DNA from: JBFMFR01 sp040752025
Lineage (GTDB): Bacteria; Chloroflexota; Anaerolineae; Anaerolineales; UBA4823
Direction of reading: 5' to 3'
NCBI GenBank assembly: GCA_040752025.1
Contig: JBFMFR010000014.1
Location: 47,729 to 111,728, forward strand
Length of the DNA: 64,000 nucleotides
Position 1 is the stretch's first letter. Every line of letters starts with the position of its first letter. Below the pieces are notes generated by a model. It saw only the letters and a list, made by a program, of their open reading frames with translations. It ran no database searches and was not told the DNA's origin. Below, in pieces: positions 1 to 8,678 of this stretch. The position numbers were made by a program, and so were the translations under genes.

Positions 1-208
1 TGCTGACCAGCACGTCCGAGCCTTTGAGCGCCTCGGCGGCCAGTTTGACGTGGCAGGGTTTGACGCACACGGTGGCGGTGTGGTAGCGCGCCGCCAGCTC
101 GCAGCCGGCGATTACCTCGGCCTCGGTCAGCTCCGGCCTGAGCAGCGAATGGTCGATGACTTTGGCGAGCTGCTGGTACGTGATCGTCTTACTGTTCAAT
201 ACCGTCAT
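1..208 (-). CDS. deoC: Deoxyribose-phosphate aldolase-like protein (DeoC), N-terminal part, cut by window edge
   Basis: This is the first 69 codons of a gene that runs off the left edge. The protein begins MTVLNSKTITYQQLAKVIDH and continues with SLLRPELTEAEV, matching the IDHTLLKP opening strand of DeoC aldolases. TVCVKP and the AAEALKGSDVLV stretch match the next conserved strands. DeoC cleaves 2-deoxyribose 5-phosphate to acetaldehyde and glyceraldehyde 3-phosphate in the cytoplasm. The catalytic lysines lie outside the window, so activity cannot be judged. It lies downstream of, and probably in one operon with, the sugar importer at 1498-7105. A related aldolase on another sugar phosphate is possible. 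Confidence 0.8.
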   Translation of the reverse strand, partial: MTVLNSKTITYQQLAKVIDHSLLRPELTEAEVIAGCELAARYHTATVCVKPCHVKLAAEALKGSDVLVS

Positions 209-240
209 GATTGCTCCTGTAAGTTTTGTTCGGGTACTCA

Positions 241-332
241 GAAACCGGGTTTTTGGTTTGCGAGAAGTAACCCGCATAAGTTGTTCACGATTTGCAAAAC
301 TGCCTTGCCTGAGCGGCGAAAAACCCGGTTTC
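241..332. repeat. Inverted repeat with perfect 14-bp arms (dispersed palindrome type)
   Basis: GAAACCGGGTTTTT at 241-254 is the exact reverse complement of AAAAACCCGGTTTC at 319-332, with 64 bases between. It fills most of the 134-bp gap between the aldolase and the Gfo/Idh gene. Elements built on GAAACCGGGTTT arms are, to my knowledge, dispersed in Chloroflexota and cyanobacterial genomes. It could act as a non-autonomous mobile element or an mRNA-end hairpin. Confidence 0.6.
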
Positions 333-342
333 TCTCTTGTGC

Positions 343-1425
343 TCAGGCCTTCTTCCATAGGTCGATCGGCTTCTTCACGCTGGGCGGCTGGTAGGGCCAT
401 TCGATCTTGCGGCCTTCGCCCGCGGCCTGGTAAGCGGCGTAGATGATCTTCAAGACCTCGCGCCCGTCTTCGCCGGTTTCTATGCAGGTTTCTTTGCCCA
501 GCACGCAGTTGGTGAAGTGCTGCATCTCCTGCGGGAAGCCGTAATTCCAGATTTCCTCGAACATGGTAAAGGTGTAGCCCTGGGTAGCACCGGCCTTCTC
601 GACAGCGTAACCGTAGCCGCTCTCGGAGTAGGTCAGCAGCGAGCTGCCTCGCAGCAGGTCGGCGCGCGTGTGGCCCTTCTTGCCATAGATTTCGCAGCGG
701 TCATCCACGCCGCCGCCCTTGGCCCAGCTATTTTCGAGCATGGCCACCTTGTCGCCTTCGTATTCGATGATGGTGAACGAGTGGTCTTCGCCCTGAGTGC
801 GCCCCTGGTGCACGTAGGTATTCATGAAGGCCGTCACACTTTTCACCTTGGGCTTGCCCAAGACCCAGCGGGTGTATTCGATGGAGTGGCAGCCCATATC
901 CAGCAGCACGCCGCCGCCGGAGCGGTTGACGTCCCAGAACCAGGGCATGTGCGGGCCGGGATGTTCTTCGGATTGTTTGGCCAGGAATGGTTCGCCGATG
1001 GCGCCTTCGCTGATCAGCGTTTTGGCGCGCACGTACTTGGGGGCGAACAGCAGCTCCTCTGCGTACATCAACAGCACGCCGGCCTTTTGACAGGCGGCGA
1101 TCATCTCGTCGGCTTCTTCTAGCGTGACACACAGGGGCTTCTCGATGATTACGTGCTTTCCAGCTTTGGCCGCCGCCACCACCGCCTGGCAGTGCAGGTC
1201 GTTAGGGATGCCGATGTCGATGACATCGATTTCCTTATCTTGCAGCATATCGTTGTAGTCGCGGTAGGTCTGGGGAATGCCGTGCTCTTTGGCGAAATTG
1301 GCGGCGTTGTTAGGGCTGGCCACCGCCACAATCTCGGCGTTGTGCACCCAGTTCTTGAAGGCCGCGTGGTGGATATCGCCCACAAAACCGGTGCCGATCA
1401 TGCCGACTTTCACGATTTTGCTCAT
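343..1425 (-). CDS. Gfo/Idh/MocA family oxidoreductase
   Basis: A 360-residue NAD(P)-dependent dehydrogenase, probably acting on a sugar or sugar alcohol in the cytoplasm. The N-terminal Rossmann fold shows GMIGTGFVG at about residues 8-16, and the family EKP motif appears in IIEKPLCVT near residue 95. The second half is the alpha/beta substrate-binding domain, with GGGVLLDMGCHSI carrying the usual aspartate and histidine region. The length is normal. The ATG is preceded by AGGAGGAAGACC, a good ribosome binding site. It is downstream of the importer permease and upstream of deoC, so it likely oxidises the imported substrate. The exact substrate is unknown. Confidence 0.88.
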   Translation of the reverse strand: MSKIVKVGMIGTGFVGDIHHAAFKNWVHNAEIVAVASPNNAANFAKEHGIPQTYRDYNDMLQDKEIDVIDIGIPNDLHCQAVVAAAKAGKHVIIEKPLCVTLEEADEMIAACQKAGVLLMYAEELLFAPKYVRAKTLISEGAIGEPFLAKQSEEHPGPHMPWFWDVNRSGGGVLLDMGCHSIEYTRWVLGKPKVKSVTAFMNTYVHQGRTQGEDHSFTIIEYEGDKVAMLENSWAKGGGVDDRCEIYGKKGHTRADLLRGSSLLTYSESGYGYAVEKAGATQGYTFTMFEEIWNYGFPQEMQHFTNCVLGKETCIETGEDGREVLKIIYAAYQAAGEGRKIEWPYQPPSVKKPIDLWKKA

Positions 1426-1468
1426 GGTCTTCCTCCTAATCGAAGTAAATAAATGCCTGGTTCATCTC

Positions 1469-1491
1469 GTTCCCGCGTTCTGCGTGGGAAC
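1469..1491. repeat. Imperfect palindrome of the GTTCCC...GGGAAC dispersed type
   Basis: The element reads GTTCCC, then an 11-base centre, then GGGAAC, in the 72-bp gap between the permease and the Gfo/Idh gene. It resembles a widespread bacterial palindrome whose intact form pairs GTTCCCACGC with GCGTGGGAAC; here the inner stem is degraded. An alternative pairing is CCCGCGTT with AACGCGGG. It may stabilise or punctuate the operon mRNA. Confidence 0.5.
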
Positions 1492-1497
1492 GCGGGT

Positions 1498-2466
1498 TTA
1501 CTGCCTGAAGCTGCGCTGGCGCCCATAAATGGAAATTAACACCAGCAGGGTGGCGCCCAGCACCATGCGGCGCACCGAATCGGGCATCTGCATGGTGGTC
1601 AGCAAGCTGGTGATCAACGTCAGCAAAATCGCCCCGGCCATCGAGCCCCAGTAACTGCCCTTGCCTCCCGAGAGCAGCGTGCCCCCTACGGCCACGGCGG
1701 CAATCGAAGGGAACAGGAACGGCTGCCCCAGAGCGATCATAACAACGCCTGTATTTCCAACCACCAGGAAACCGCCAAAACCGGCCAGCAGCCCTGCCAG
1801 GGCATAGGTTGCCAGGTTCATCCCGGTGACGTTGACACCGGAAAGTTTGGCCGTGACGCGGTTGACGCCGATGGCAAACAGGTTTTTGCCGAAGGTTGTG
1901 CGCTCCAGCAGCAGCCACATCAGTACGCCGAAGATCAGCCAGATGGCGATAGCTCCCGGAATGGGGATGCTGGGCGAGATCGGGCGGGCGATCAGGCGCG
2001 TCATGATCGGAGCCACCTTGCCGCTGACGTTGCCGTGGTTGATCACGATAATCGCCCCGGTAACCACCCCGGACATGCCCAGCGTCATCACGAAGGGCGA
2101 GATTTTCAGGAAGGTGATGCCCGCGCCATTCAACAACCCGACTAAAGCCCCAGCCAGAAGCGAGACGAGCAGCGCCAGCAATACCTTACTGTCTTCGCCT
2201 TTTACGATCACGTAGGTGAGGATGGCCGTCAACGTCACCACCGAGCCAGCCGAAAGATCGATGCCTTCGAAGCCGCTGATGATCACCAGGGTCTGGCCGG
2301 CGGCGATCACTCCCAGGAATACCGCCAGGCGCACGATATTCGTCGCTTGTGAAATTGCAATTTTTACGTTGCTGCCATAGCCATTCGGCAGTAAGCCAGA
2401 AAGTAGAAACAGCACGATTGCCAGGAACAGTGCTGCCAGCGGGGGGGAGATGCTGAAACGTTTCAT
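1498..2466 (-). CDS. Sugar ABC transporter permease, RbsC-like (CUT2)
   Basis: A 322-residue integral membrane permease of the ribose/galactose type. It begins with a hydrophobic helix (PPLAALFLAIVLFLLSG) and has about eight to ten predicted membrane segments. The conserved GFEGIDLSAGSVV stretch near residue 65 and a late AVAVGGTLLSGGKGS segment are typical of BPD_transp_2 permeases. It overlaps the upstream permease gene by four bases (ATGA), so the two are translationally coupled and probably form a heterodimeric channel. It is part of the ROK-headed operon. The transported sugar cannot be deduced from this subunit. Confidence 0.92.
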   Translation of the reverse strand: MKRFSISPPLAALFLAIVLFLLSGLLPNGYGSNVKIAISQATNIVRLAVFLGVIAAGQTLVIISGFEGIDLSAGSVVTLTAILTYVIVKGEDSKVLLALLVSLLAGALVGLLNGAGITFLKISPFVMTLGMSGVVTGAIIVINHGNVSGKVAPIMTRLIARPISPSIPIPGAIAIWLIFGVLMWLLLERTTFGKNLFAIGVNRVTAKLSGVNVTGMNLATYALAGLLAGFGGFLVVGNTGVVMIALGQPFLFPSIAAVAVGGTLLSGGKGSYWGSMAGAILLTLITSLLTTMQMPDSVRRMVLGATLLVLISIYGRQRSFRQ

Positions 2467-3428
2467 CCTCGCCTCCGGAACAGGTTAATCAAACCCGGGG
2501 TTGCCAACGCCACGACGATGATTGTCGCCTTGGCCAGTGTTTCCCACCAGGTATCGATGTGGGCAAAAGAAATGATGTTCTGGATCAGCCCCAGGGTAAT
2601 GGCGCCCATCACCGGTCCGGCCACGCCGCCTATACCTCCGCTCAGTGCCGTACCGCCAATCACAACTCCCGTGATCGAGTTGAGCGTCATCGACGCGCCA
2701 ATCTCGGCGTTGCCCGAGCCGCTCAGCATGGTGATGGCAATCCCAGAAAAAGCCGCCATCAATCCCGAGATCACATAGGTGCTGAATTGTACCCACACCA
2801 CCGGCACAGCCGTCTCGTAAGCCGCTTGCGCCTTGCCTCCCACCGCAAACAGGAAATTACCATAGCGCGTGGAGCGCAGGTAGAGCCACGCCAGCAGCAC
2901 AACCCCGATCACATAAAACGCCAATGGCAAACCCAGGGGCATCGTTGTTCGGTAAAATTCCGCAATCGAAGCCGGGATGCCCCCGCCAGGATTTGGCAGA
3001 ATGAATAACGCCAGCCCGGCATACAAAAAGCTGGTAGCGTAAGTGGTGATAATTGGCTGCAAACGCAGATGGGCGATGAAAAACCCGTTGATCGCTCCTG
3101 CCAGGACTCCTGCCAGCAGAGAAACCGCCACGTATTGCCACATCGCTTCTGGAGTTCCTTCCAGCCCCACCCGCGTGGCAAGAATGGTGTTGACAATCGA
3201 GACAATCGCCCCCACCGAAATATCGATGCCGCCGCCCAGGATGACCACCGCCTGCCCGGCGGTTAGCAGGATGATCGGTAGGAAAACCCGCATATTGCTG
3301 TTCAGGGTGTCCCGGGCAAACATATTGGGCTGCAAAATCAGGTTGATCAGGATCGCCAGGCCCAGTAAAACCAGTGCAAATAGGGCGGGGTAGCGCGCAG
3401 TTAATACACTCCAGGTGAAGCGTCTCAT
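2463..3428 (-). CDS. Sugar ABC transporter permease, RbsC-like (CUT2), second subunit
   Basis: A 321-residue multi-spanning permease related to but distinct from the one at 1498-2466. The conserved GGGIDISVGAIVS stretch near residue 65 and VIGGTALSGGIGG near residue 245 are BPD_transp_2 hallmarks. Its start overlaps the end of the ATPase gene by four bases (ATGA) and its end overlaps the next permease start in the same way. The ATPase, permease and permease genes are therefore a coupled block. Two different permease genes rather than one imply a heterodimeric membrane channel. Confidence 0.92.
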   Translation of the reverse strand: MRRFTWSVLTARYPALFALVLLGLAILINLILQPNMFARDTLNSNMRVFLPIILLTAGQAVVILGGGIDISVGAIVSIVNTILATRVGLEGTPEAMWQYVAVSLLAGVLAGAINGFFIAHLRLQPIITTYATSFLYAGLALFILPNPGGGIPASIAEFYRTTMPLGLPLAFYVIGVVLLAWLYLRSTRYGNFLFAVGGKAQAAYETAVPVVWVQFSTYVISGLMAAFSGIAITMLSGSGNAEIGASMTLNSITGVVIGGTALSGGIGGVAGPVMGAITLGLIQNIISFAHIDTWWETLAKATIIVVALATPGLINLFRRRG

Positions 3429-4972
3429 TGCGCACCTCCATTTGTGACGCCCAGGCTGGCTGCGATCAGGTTCTCTTTGGTTAGCGAATCTCCAGACAGA
3501 TCACTGTGGATTCTGCCATCGTATAATACCAGCACCCGATCACACAAACCTACCAGCTCGTCGTCGTCGCTGCTGTAGAACAGGATCGTCTTGCCCTCTT
3601 CGCACAGTTGGGCGAGCAGGGCGTAGAACTCGCCCTTTGTACCCACATCCACACCTTTCGTGGGGTCATCCAACAGCAGCAGGCCTGGTTGGCGCATCAA
3701 CCACTTGCCGATCACCACTTTCTGAGCGTTGCCGCCCGAAAGGCTGCTGACCGGCTCTTGCAGGCTGGCCATTTTCAGGTTCAGGCTTGCGCCTGTCGCT
3801 TCAGCGTCTTTTTTGGCTTTTTGGATCCTCAGCGGGAAACCATAGCGCGCCCAGGAAGGTAGCTGCAAGTTTTCCAGGATCGAGCGGATGTAGAGCAAGC
3901 CCTCACGCGCACGATCGCCAGGCACCAGCGCAAAGCCGCTTTTCATCGCCTGGCGCGGGTGCCGAAAGTGAACCGCTTTCCCGTTATAGCGAACCGTCCC
4001 AGTAAAGGGAATATCGCCAAACAAGGCCAGCAGCAGGTCGCGCTGGCCTTGCCCTTGCAGCCCGCCGATGCCCACCAACTCGCCCTCCCGCACTTTGAAA
4101 TCGATGCCGCGCAGCACCTCGGTGCGCAGCCTTTCCACTTCCAGGCAGGTTGTTGCAGGTGCGGCAGGCTCACCAGCCTGCTTTTCTGCTGGCTGTGCTT
4201 CTGATCCGGGGCCGCGCCGGGCGAAGCTGAAGGCCGATTCTTTCTCGATCATCAGCTTGACCAACTCTTTTTCACTGGTCTCTTTGATCTTTCCTGCGCC
4301 GACGGTTCTGCCGTTGCGCAGCACGCTGTAGCAGTCTGCAATGCGGAAGATTTCTTCCATGCGGTGCGAGACAAAAACAATCGCTTTGCCTTCCTGCTTC
4401 CAGCGGACGATCAAATCGAACAGGCGTTGCACCTGGCGGCTGTCCAGGCTGGCTGTGGCTTCATCCAAAATCAGCATCTTGGGATCGAAACTGACCGCCT
4501 TCAGGATTTCGATAATTTGCTTTTCATCTGGCGGTAGCGACGCCACGGTCACATCCGGCCGCAGGTCGGTTTTGTAGGTGCCTTCGAAAAGCGAAAGCAG
4601 TTTTTCGGTTTTTTCTTTGACCGCTTTGCGGTCGACCCGGCCGGCAAATCCCATCGGCTCTCGCGTTAGCCAGATGTTGTCGGCAACTGTCATCTGGGGG
4701 ATCAGACTCAATTCCTGAAACACAGTCGCAATCCCCATGTTCTTGGCGGCTTGCGGAGATGAGAAATGCACCGGTTTGCCATCCAGGAGTAGTTGCCCTC
4801 CATCGAGGACAACTACTCCATTGATGACTTTGCTCATCGTGCTTTTGCCGCTACCATTCGCTCCGATCAGCGCCACGACTTCACCTGGTTTGACATCCAG
4901 GTTCCCATCTGCGAGGGCTACGACGCCGCCGTAGCGCTTGATGATGTTGCGAGCAGAAAGCGACTCGGCCAT
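3425..4972 (-). CDS. Sugar ABC transporter ATP-binding protein, two-domain RbsA/MglA type
   Basis: A 515-residue tandem ATPase of the ribose/galactose import class. Domain 1 has the Walker A motif GANGSGKST near residue 38 and Walker B MLILDEATASLD, with a degenerate signature (SLPPDEKQ), as is common in the first half of this family. Domain 2 has a degenerate Walker A (GGLQGQGQRD), an intact LSGGNAQK signature and LLLDDPTKGVDVG. The joining region carries a proline/alanine-rich insert (about residues 255-275). It starts six bases after the stop of the binding-protein gene and overlaps the next permease. Function is secure, substrate is not. Confidence 0.94.
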   Translation of the reverse strand: MAESLSARNIIKRYGGVVALADGNLDVKPGEVVALIGANGSGKSTMSKVINGVVVLDGGQLLLDGKPVHFSSPQAAKNMGIATVFQELSLIPQMTVADNIWLTREPMGFAGRVDRKAVKEKTEKLLSLFEGTYKTDLRPDVTVASLPPDEKQIIEILKAVSFDPKMLILDEATASLDSRQVQRLFDLIVRWKQEGKAIVFVSHRMEEIFRIADCYSVLRNGRTVGAGKIKETSEKELVKLMIEKESAFSFARRGPGSEAQPAEKQAGEPAAPATTCLEVERLRTEVLRGIDFKVREGELVGIGGLQGQGQRDLLLALFGDIPFTGTVRYNGKAVHFRHPRQAMKSGFALVPGDRAREGLLYIRSILENLQLPSWARYGFPLRIQKAKKDAEATGASLNLKMASLQEPVSSLSGGNAQKVVIGKWLMRQPGLLLLDDPTKGVDVGTKGEFYALLAQLCEEGKTILFYSSDDDELVGLCDRVLVLYDGRIHSDLSGDSLTKENLIAASLGVTNGGAQ

Positions 4973-4978
4973 GAGGTT

Positions 4979-7105
4979 TTACTGGAAATAGGTATCCAGG
5001 ACTTCCTGGTCGGTCAGGATGCTGTCGAGCAGGTAAGCGTCGGGCTTGCCTTCACACATCTTCAGGCCATCCGCCAGGTTGTCGCTGGTGATGATCGCCG
5101 CCAGAGGCAGGACGAACGACAGGCCGTTCGAACCGCCCAGCTTGCTCATGTTCACCTTCTTGCCCAACAGCATGTTGACGGCGATGCGCAGACCGGTGGG
5201 GGAGACGCCGGGGTGGTTGGCAACTGCGATGGAGTCGAAGTCCGGGTTCATCGTCAGGGCTTCTTCCCACAGCTTGAGGTACTGGCAGCGCCCTTCGCCC
5301 ACGCCCTGCGGCCAGACCGCCGGGTTGGCCGCCATCACGGCTTGCAGCGCGCCGATGGCCATGCCATCCTGCGTCCAGTAGCCGGTCAGGTTCGGGTAGG
5401 CCGCCAGGAAGTTCGACATCACCTGCTGCCCGGTGGCTTCGTCCCACTTGCCGGTGTCGGTGGCCAGCACCTTGATGTCAGGATAACCCGCCAGCACTTC
5501 GGCCACGCCGTCCATGCGGGCCACGTTCGCCGGGTGCCCGGGGAAGCCTTCGATCTCTACGATCTCGCCCTTGCCGCCCAGCTTCTCCGCCAGCCATTTG
5601 GCTGAGGTCTTGGCCCATTCCTTCTGGTCGATGCCCACGTTGTACACGCCGGGCACGTTCAGCTCCTGGTCCACCGAGATGACGATGATGCCTTTCGACA
5701 TCGCCTCCAACAGAGTGGCATTCAAGCCGTTCACGTCGCCAGGGTTGACCAGGATGGCGTCCACGCCCTTGGCCATCAGGTTCTGCAACTGCTGGATCTG
5801 GCCGGCCACGTCCGTGTCGGCGCTCTCGATTACCAGCTCGTTGGTGAGACCCGCGTCCATGTATTCCTTGTTGACTTCGATCAGCTCAGCGATCATCTGG
5901 GTGCGGTATTCGCTGCTGATGAACGGGTTCGAGACGCCGATGGTGAACTTCTTGGCTGCGCCTTCCTTGACGAAGTACTGCTGCACTTCCTCTTCACTCA
6001 GGATTTTGTCCAACAGGTAAGCATCGGGCTTGCCTTCACACATCTTCAGGCCATCTGCCAGGTTCTCTTTGGTGATCACCGCCGCCAGGGGCAGGACGAA
6101 TGACAGGCCGTTGGCGCCGCCCAGCTTGCTCTCATCCACTTTCTTGCCTTGCAGCATGTTGACGGCGATGCGCAGGCCGGTGGGGGAGACGCCGGGGTGG
6201 TTGGCGACTGCGATCGAGTCGAAGTCCGGGTTCATCGTCAGGGCTTCTTCCCACAGCTTGAGGTACTGGCAGCGCCCTTCACCTACGCCTTGCGGCCAGA
6301 CTGCCGGGTTGGCTGCCATCACGGCTTGCAGCGCGCCGATTGCCATGCCGTCCTGCGTCCAGTAGCCGGTCAGGTTTGGATAAGCCGAAAGGAAGTTCGA
6401 CATCACCTGCTGCCCGGTGGCTTCGTCCCACTTGCCGGTGTCGGTGGCCAGCACCTTGATGTCAGGATAACCCGCCAGCACTTCGGCTACGCCATCCATG
6501 CGGGCCACGTTCGCCGGGTGCCCGGGGAAGCCTTCGATCTCTACGATCTCGCCCTTGCCGCCCAACTTCTCCGCCAGCCATTTGGCTGAGGTCTTGGCCC
6601 AGGCTTTCTGGTCGATGCCCACGTTGTACACGCCGGGAACGTTCAGTTCCTGATCCACTGAGATGACGATGATGCCCTTGGCCACCGCTTCTTGCAGGGT
6701 GGCATTCAGGCCGTTCACGTCGCCGGGGTTGACCAGGATGGCATCCACGTTCTTGGCCATCAGGTTCTGCAACTGCTGGATCTGGCCGGCCACGTCCGTG
6801 TCGGCGCTCTCGATCACCAGCTCGTTGGTGAGGCCCGCGTCCATGTATTCCTTGTTCACTTCGATCAGCTCAGCGATCATTTGGGTGCGATATTCGCTGC
6901 TGATGAACGGGTTCGAGATACCGATAGTAAACTTGCCTTCGGGTTCAGCGGCCTGGGTAGCCTCCGGCGCTTTCGTTGCTTCGGGCGCCTTGGTGGCTTC
7001 AGGGGCCTTGGTGGCTTCGGGGGTTGTCGCCGCTGGTTTGCAGCCGGCCAGCACCATCGAAGCGATGAGCAAGGCGCTCAGGATGATCAACAGCTTTCTA
7101 CTCAT
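4979..7105 (-). CDS. Sugar ABC transporter substrate-binding lipoprotein with a tandemly duplicated binding domain
   Basis: A 708-residue exported lipoprotein, about twice the usual length. The signal peptide ends in a lipobox (SMVLAGC, Cys22), followed by a linker with PEATKA repeats to about residue 57. Residues 58-385 and 386-708 are two copies of a complete periplasmic binding protein domain (Peripla_BP_4/RbsB type). I count 14 substitutions over the first 309 residues; only the C-terminal tails differ clearly. The second copy follows KEGAAK with no new signal peptide. The start has the site GAGGAGAAAC directly before ATG. It is the first transporter gene after the ROK regulator. One polypeptide would present two nearly identical receptors to the permease; an assembly artefact is a possible alternative. 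Confidence 0.92.
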   Translation of the reverse strand: MSRKLLIILSALLIASMVLAGCKPAATTPEATKAPEATKAPEATKAPEATQAAEPEGKFTIGISNPFISSEYRTQMIAELIEVNKEYMDAGLTNELVIESADTDVAGQIQQLQNLMAKNVDAILVNPGDVNGLNATLQEAVAKGIIVISVDQELNVPGVYNVGIDQKAWAKTSAKWLAEKLGGKGEIVEIEGFPGHPANVARMDGVAEVLAGYPDIKVLATDTGKWDEATGQQVMSNFLSAYPNLTGYWTQDGMAIGALQAVMAANPAVWPQGVGEGRCQYLKLWEEALTMNPDFDSIAVANHPGVSPTGLRIAVNMLQGKKVDESKLGGANGLSFVLPLAAVITKENLADGLKMCEGKPDAYLLDKILSEEEVQQYFVKEGAAKKFTIGVSNPFISSEYRTQMIAELIEVNKEYMDAGLTNELVIESADTDVAGQIQQLQNLMAKGVDAILVNPGDVNGLNATLLEAMSKGIIVISVDQELNVPGVYNVGIDQKEWAKTSAKWLAEKLGGKGEIVEIEGFPGHPANVARMDGVAEVLAGYPDIKVLATDTGKWDEATGQQVMSNFLAAYPNLTGYWTQDGMAIGALQAVMAANPAVWPQGVGEGRCQYLKLWEEALTMNPDFDSIAVANHPGVSPTGLRIAVNMLLGKKVNMSKLGGSNGLSFVLPLAAIITSDNLADGLKMCEGKPDAYLLDSILTDQEVLDTYFQ
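4982..6934 (-). repeat. Direct tandem duplication of about 984 bp inside the binding-protein gene
   Basis: Unit 1 spans about 5951-6934 and unit 2 about 4982-5950 (minus strand order). The offset is 328 codons. The DNA copies are very similar along their whole length, with scattered, largely third-position changes. This points to a fairly recent in-frame duplication that has already begun to diverge. Confidence 0.9.
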
Positions 7106-7250
7106 AGTTTCTCCTCTTCTTTCTGGTTTCTCGTGCTCAAAGTCCTATCATCTTGGAGTGAATTCGATCGGGAGACGCACCTCCCGCCTTGTTCGACAAT
7201 CGCTTTTCGACCGCCATCACCTCCTTCTCATTTCTATGTAGCAAACGCGA

Positions 7251-8507
7251 CTATGTATTGGTATGGCTTTCTGCGATGAACAGGTACTCGAGCGCCAGGG
7301 TGACCGCGCCAGTAATGCCTGCATCCGAGCCAATCTGGGAAAAATTGATCGAAAGATGCGTGGTAGCCAGCGGCAGGGAGCGGTGCAGAACTGCCCTGCG
7401 GATGGCTACCAGCAAATGGTTGCCGAAATTCGTGATCCCGCCGCCGATGAAGATGTGGCTGGGGTTGAAGAAGTTCACCAGGCTGGCCAGCACCTCGCCC
7501 ACCATTTGCCCGCTGGCGCGGATGATCTCGAGGGCGGCCTTATCGCCATCGTGGCAGGCGGCGCTGACATCCTCCGGGCGGATCACGCCGCCGTTCCGGA
7601 TCATGGCCTGCTTCAGGAATTCGCTGTTCCCCGAGCGCGCCGCGGCCAGGGCTTTTTCGGCAATCGCTGGCCCGGCGGCCATGGCTTCCAGGCAGCCGGC
7701 GTTGCCACAGCGGCAGATCGGGCCCTGCTTATCGACGCAGATGTGGCCGATGTCGCCGGCGCAGCCGTTGCTGCCGCGATGGATTTTGCCGTTCGAGATG
7801 ATCCCCGCACCGATGCCGGTGCCAATCTTGACGAAGATGAAATGGTCAAGGTTCACGCCATCGCCGGTCCGTTGCTCGCCTAACGCCATGATGTTGACAT
7901 CATTGTCTACCACCACGTAAGCGCCGGGGAAGGTCTGCTTGTAGAAGTTGCGAATGGGGAAGTATTCCCAGTCTGGCATCAGCGGCGGCGCTACCAGCAC
8001 GCCGCGTTGGAAATCCACCGGCCCCGGCACGCCCACGCCCAGTCCCAAGATCCGGTCGAGCGGGATGCCAAGGTCGAGGGCCGTCTCGACCACCATCTCG
8101 CTGCTGCGCCCGAGGAGCACATCGGGAGGCTGGCGCACATCAGCCGGCTCGGAGCGCCGCTGGATGATCGCCCCGCAGGCATCTGCCAGAGCCACGTCCA
8201 GGCTAGTAGCGCCAATGTCGATGCCAACGATGTAACCCAGTTTTTTGTTGATACGGAACAGGCGCGGCTTGCGACCTCCCTGGGAAGTCCCTTCGCCGAC
8301 CTCCACCAGGTAGCCTTTGTTGACCAGCGAGCGTACTTCCTGAGAGGTTTTGGCTTTCGACCAGCCGGTGATATTTGAGATGTCCGTGCGGGAGATGGAA
8401 CCGTTCTTTCGCAACGCCCGAATCACTTCCGATTCCGCCTTATTCAGCAGAATCGGCGTTGCGGTTGGGGGAGAGGTCCTTACAGAGGGGATGCTAGGAT
8501 GATTCAT
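7251..8507 (-). CDS. ROK family transcriptional regulator (NagC/XylR-like)
   Basis: A 418-residue repressor-type protein. An N-terminal winged helix-turn-helix (about residues 20-75, with ALRKNGSISRTDIS and SQEVRSLVNKGYL) precedes a ROK sugar-kinase-like domain. That domain has the DIGATSLDVALAD phosphate loop, GLGVGVPGPVD, KIGTGIGAGI and the zinc site CRCGNAGCLEA. I chose the ATG at 8507; a GTG two codons upstream (8513) is equally possible because the ribosome site is weak. It heads the minus-strand sugar operon, 145 bp from the binding-protein gene. A promoter with a palindrome lies just upstream (8561-8589), consistent with autoregulation relieved by the imported sugar. Confidence 0.92.
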   Translation of the reverse strand: MNHPSIPSVRTSPPTATPILLNKAESEVIRALRKNGSISRTDISNITGWSKAKTSQEVRSLVNKGYLVEVGEGTSQGGRKPRLFRINKKLGYIVGIDIGATSLDVALADACGAIIQRRSEPADVRQPPDVLLGRSSEMVVETALDLGIPLDRILGLGVGVPGPVDFQRGVLVAPPLMPDWEYFPIRNFYKQTFPGAYVVVDNDVNIMALGEQRTGDGVNLDHFIFVKIGTGIGAGIISNGKIHRGSNGCAGDIGHICVDKQGPICRCGNAGCLEAMAAGPAIAEKALAAARSGNSEFLKQAMIRNGGVIRPEDVSAACHDGDKAALEIIRASGQMVGEVLASLVNFFNPSHIFIGGGITNFGNHLLVAIRRAVLHRSLPLATTHLSINFSQIGSDAGITGAVTLALEYLFIAESHTNT

Positions 8508-8560
8508 GCTCACATCGGGGCCTGCGCCTGTGATGGTGGCAAAATCGGGCTGACAGTTCG

Positions 8561-8589
8561 TTTATAACAAAAATACTTTGTTAAATCAA
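8561..8589 (-). promoter_or_regulatory. Sigma70-like promoter of the ROK operon with operator in the spacer
   Basis: On the minus strand a -35 TTGATT (8584-8589) and a -10 TATAAA (8561-8566) are 17 bases apart. The spacer and part of the -10 hold a perfect palindrome, TAACAAA-N5-TTTGTTA, at 8565-8583. The arrangement is that expected for a repressor that blocks RNA polymerase. ROK repressors of the XylR group bind AT-rich palindromes of this kind, so the adjacent ROK protein is the likely ligand. Confidence 0.65.
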
Positions 8590-8616
8590 TATCCAAGTTC
8601 GCATTTTTAATTAAGA

Positions 8617-8641
8617 ACTTCGTTAATATTATGAACAAAGT
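8617..8641. promoter_or_regulatory. Second candidate ROK operator
   Basis: ACTTCGTT (8617-8624) and AACAAAGT (8634-8641) form an inverted repeat with one mismatch and a nine-base centre, about 35 bp upstream of the promoter palindrome and sharing its AACAAA/TTTGTT half-sites. It could be an auxiliary site for cooperative binding or looping. Confidence 0.45.
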
Positions 8642-8678
8642 CGGGGGATTGCCTGCTATACCTGGATAAATGCGGTGT

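Noticed and set aside
6950..7030. Short tandem repeats that could suggest a CRISPR-like or regulatory array
   Set aside because: They encode the PEATKA linker of a lipoprotein and are in frame with it; a similar linker occurs at 20095-20170.
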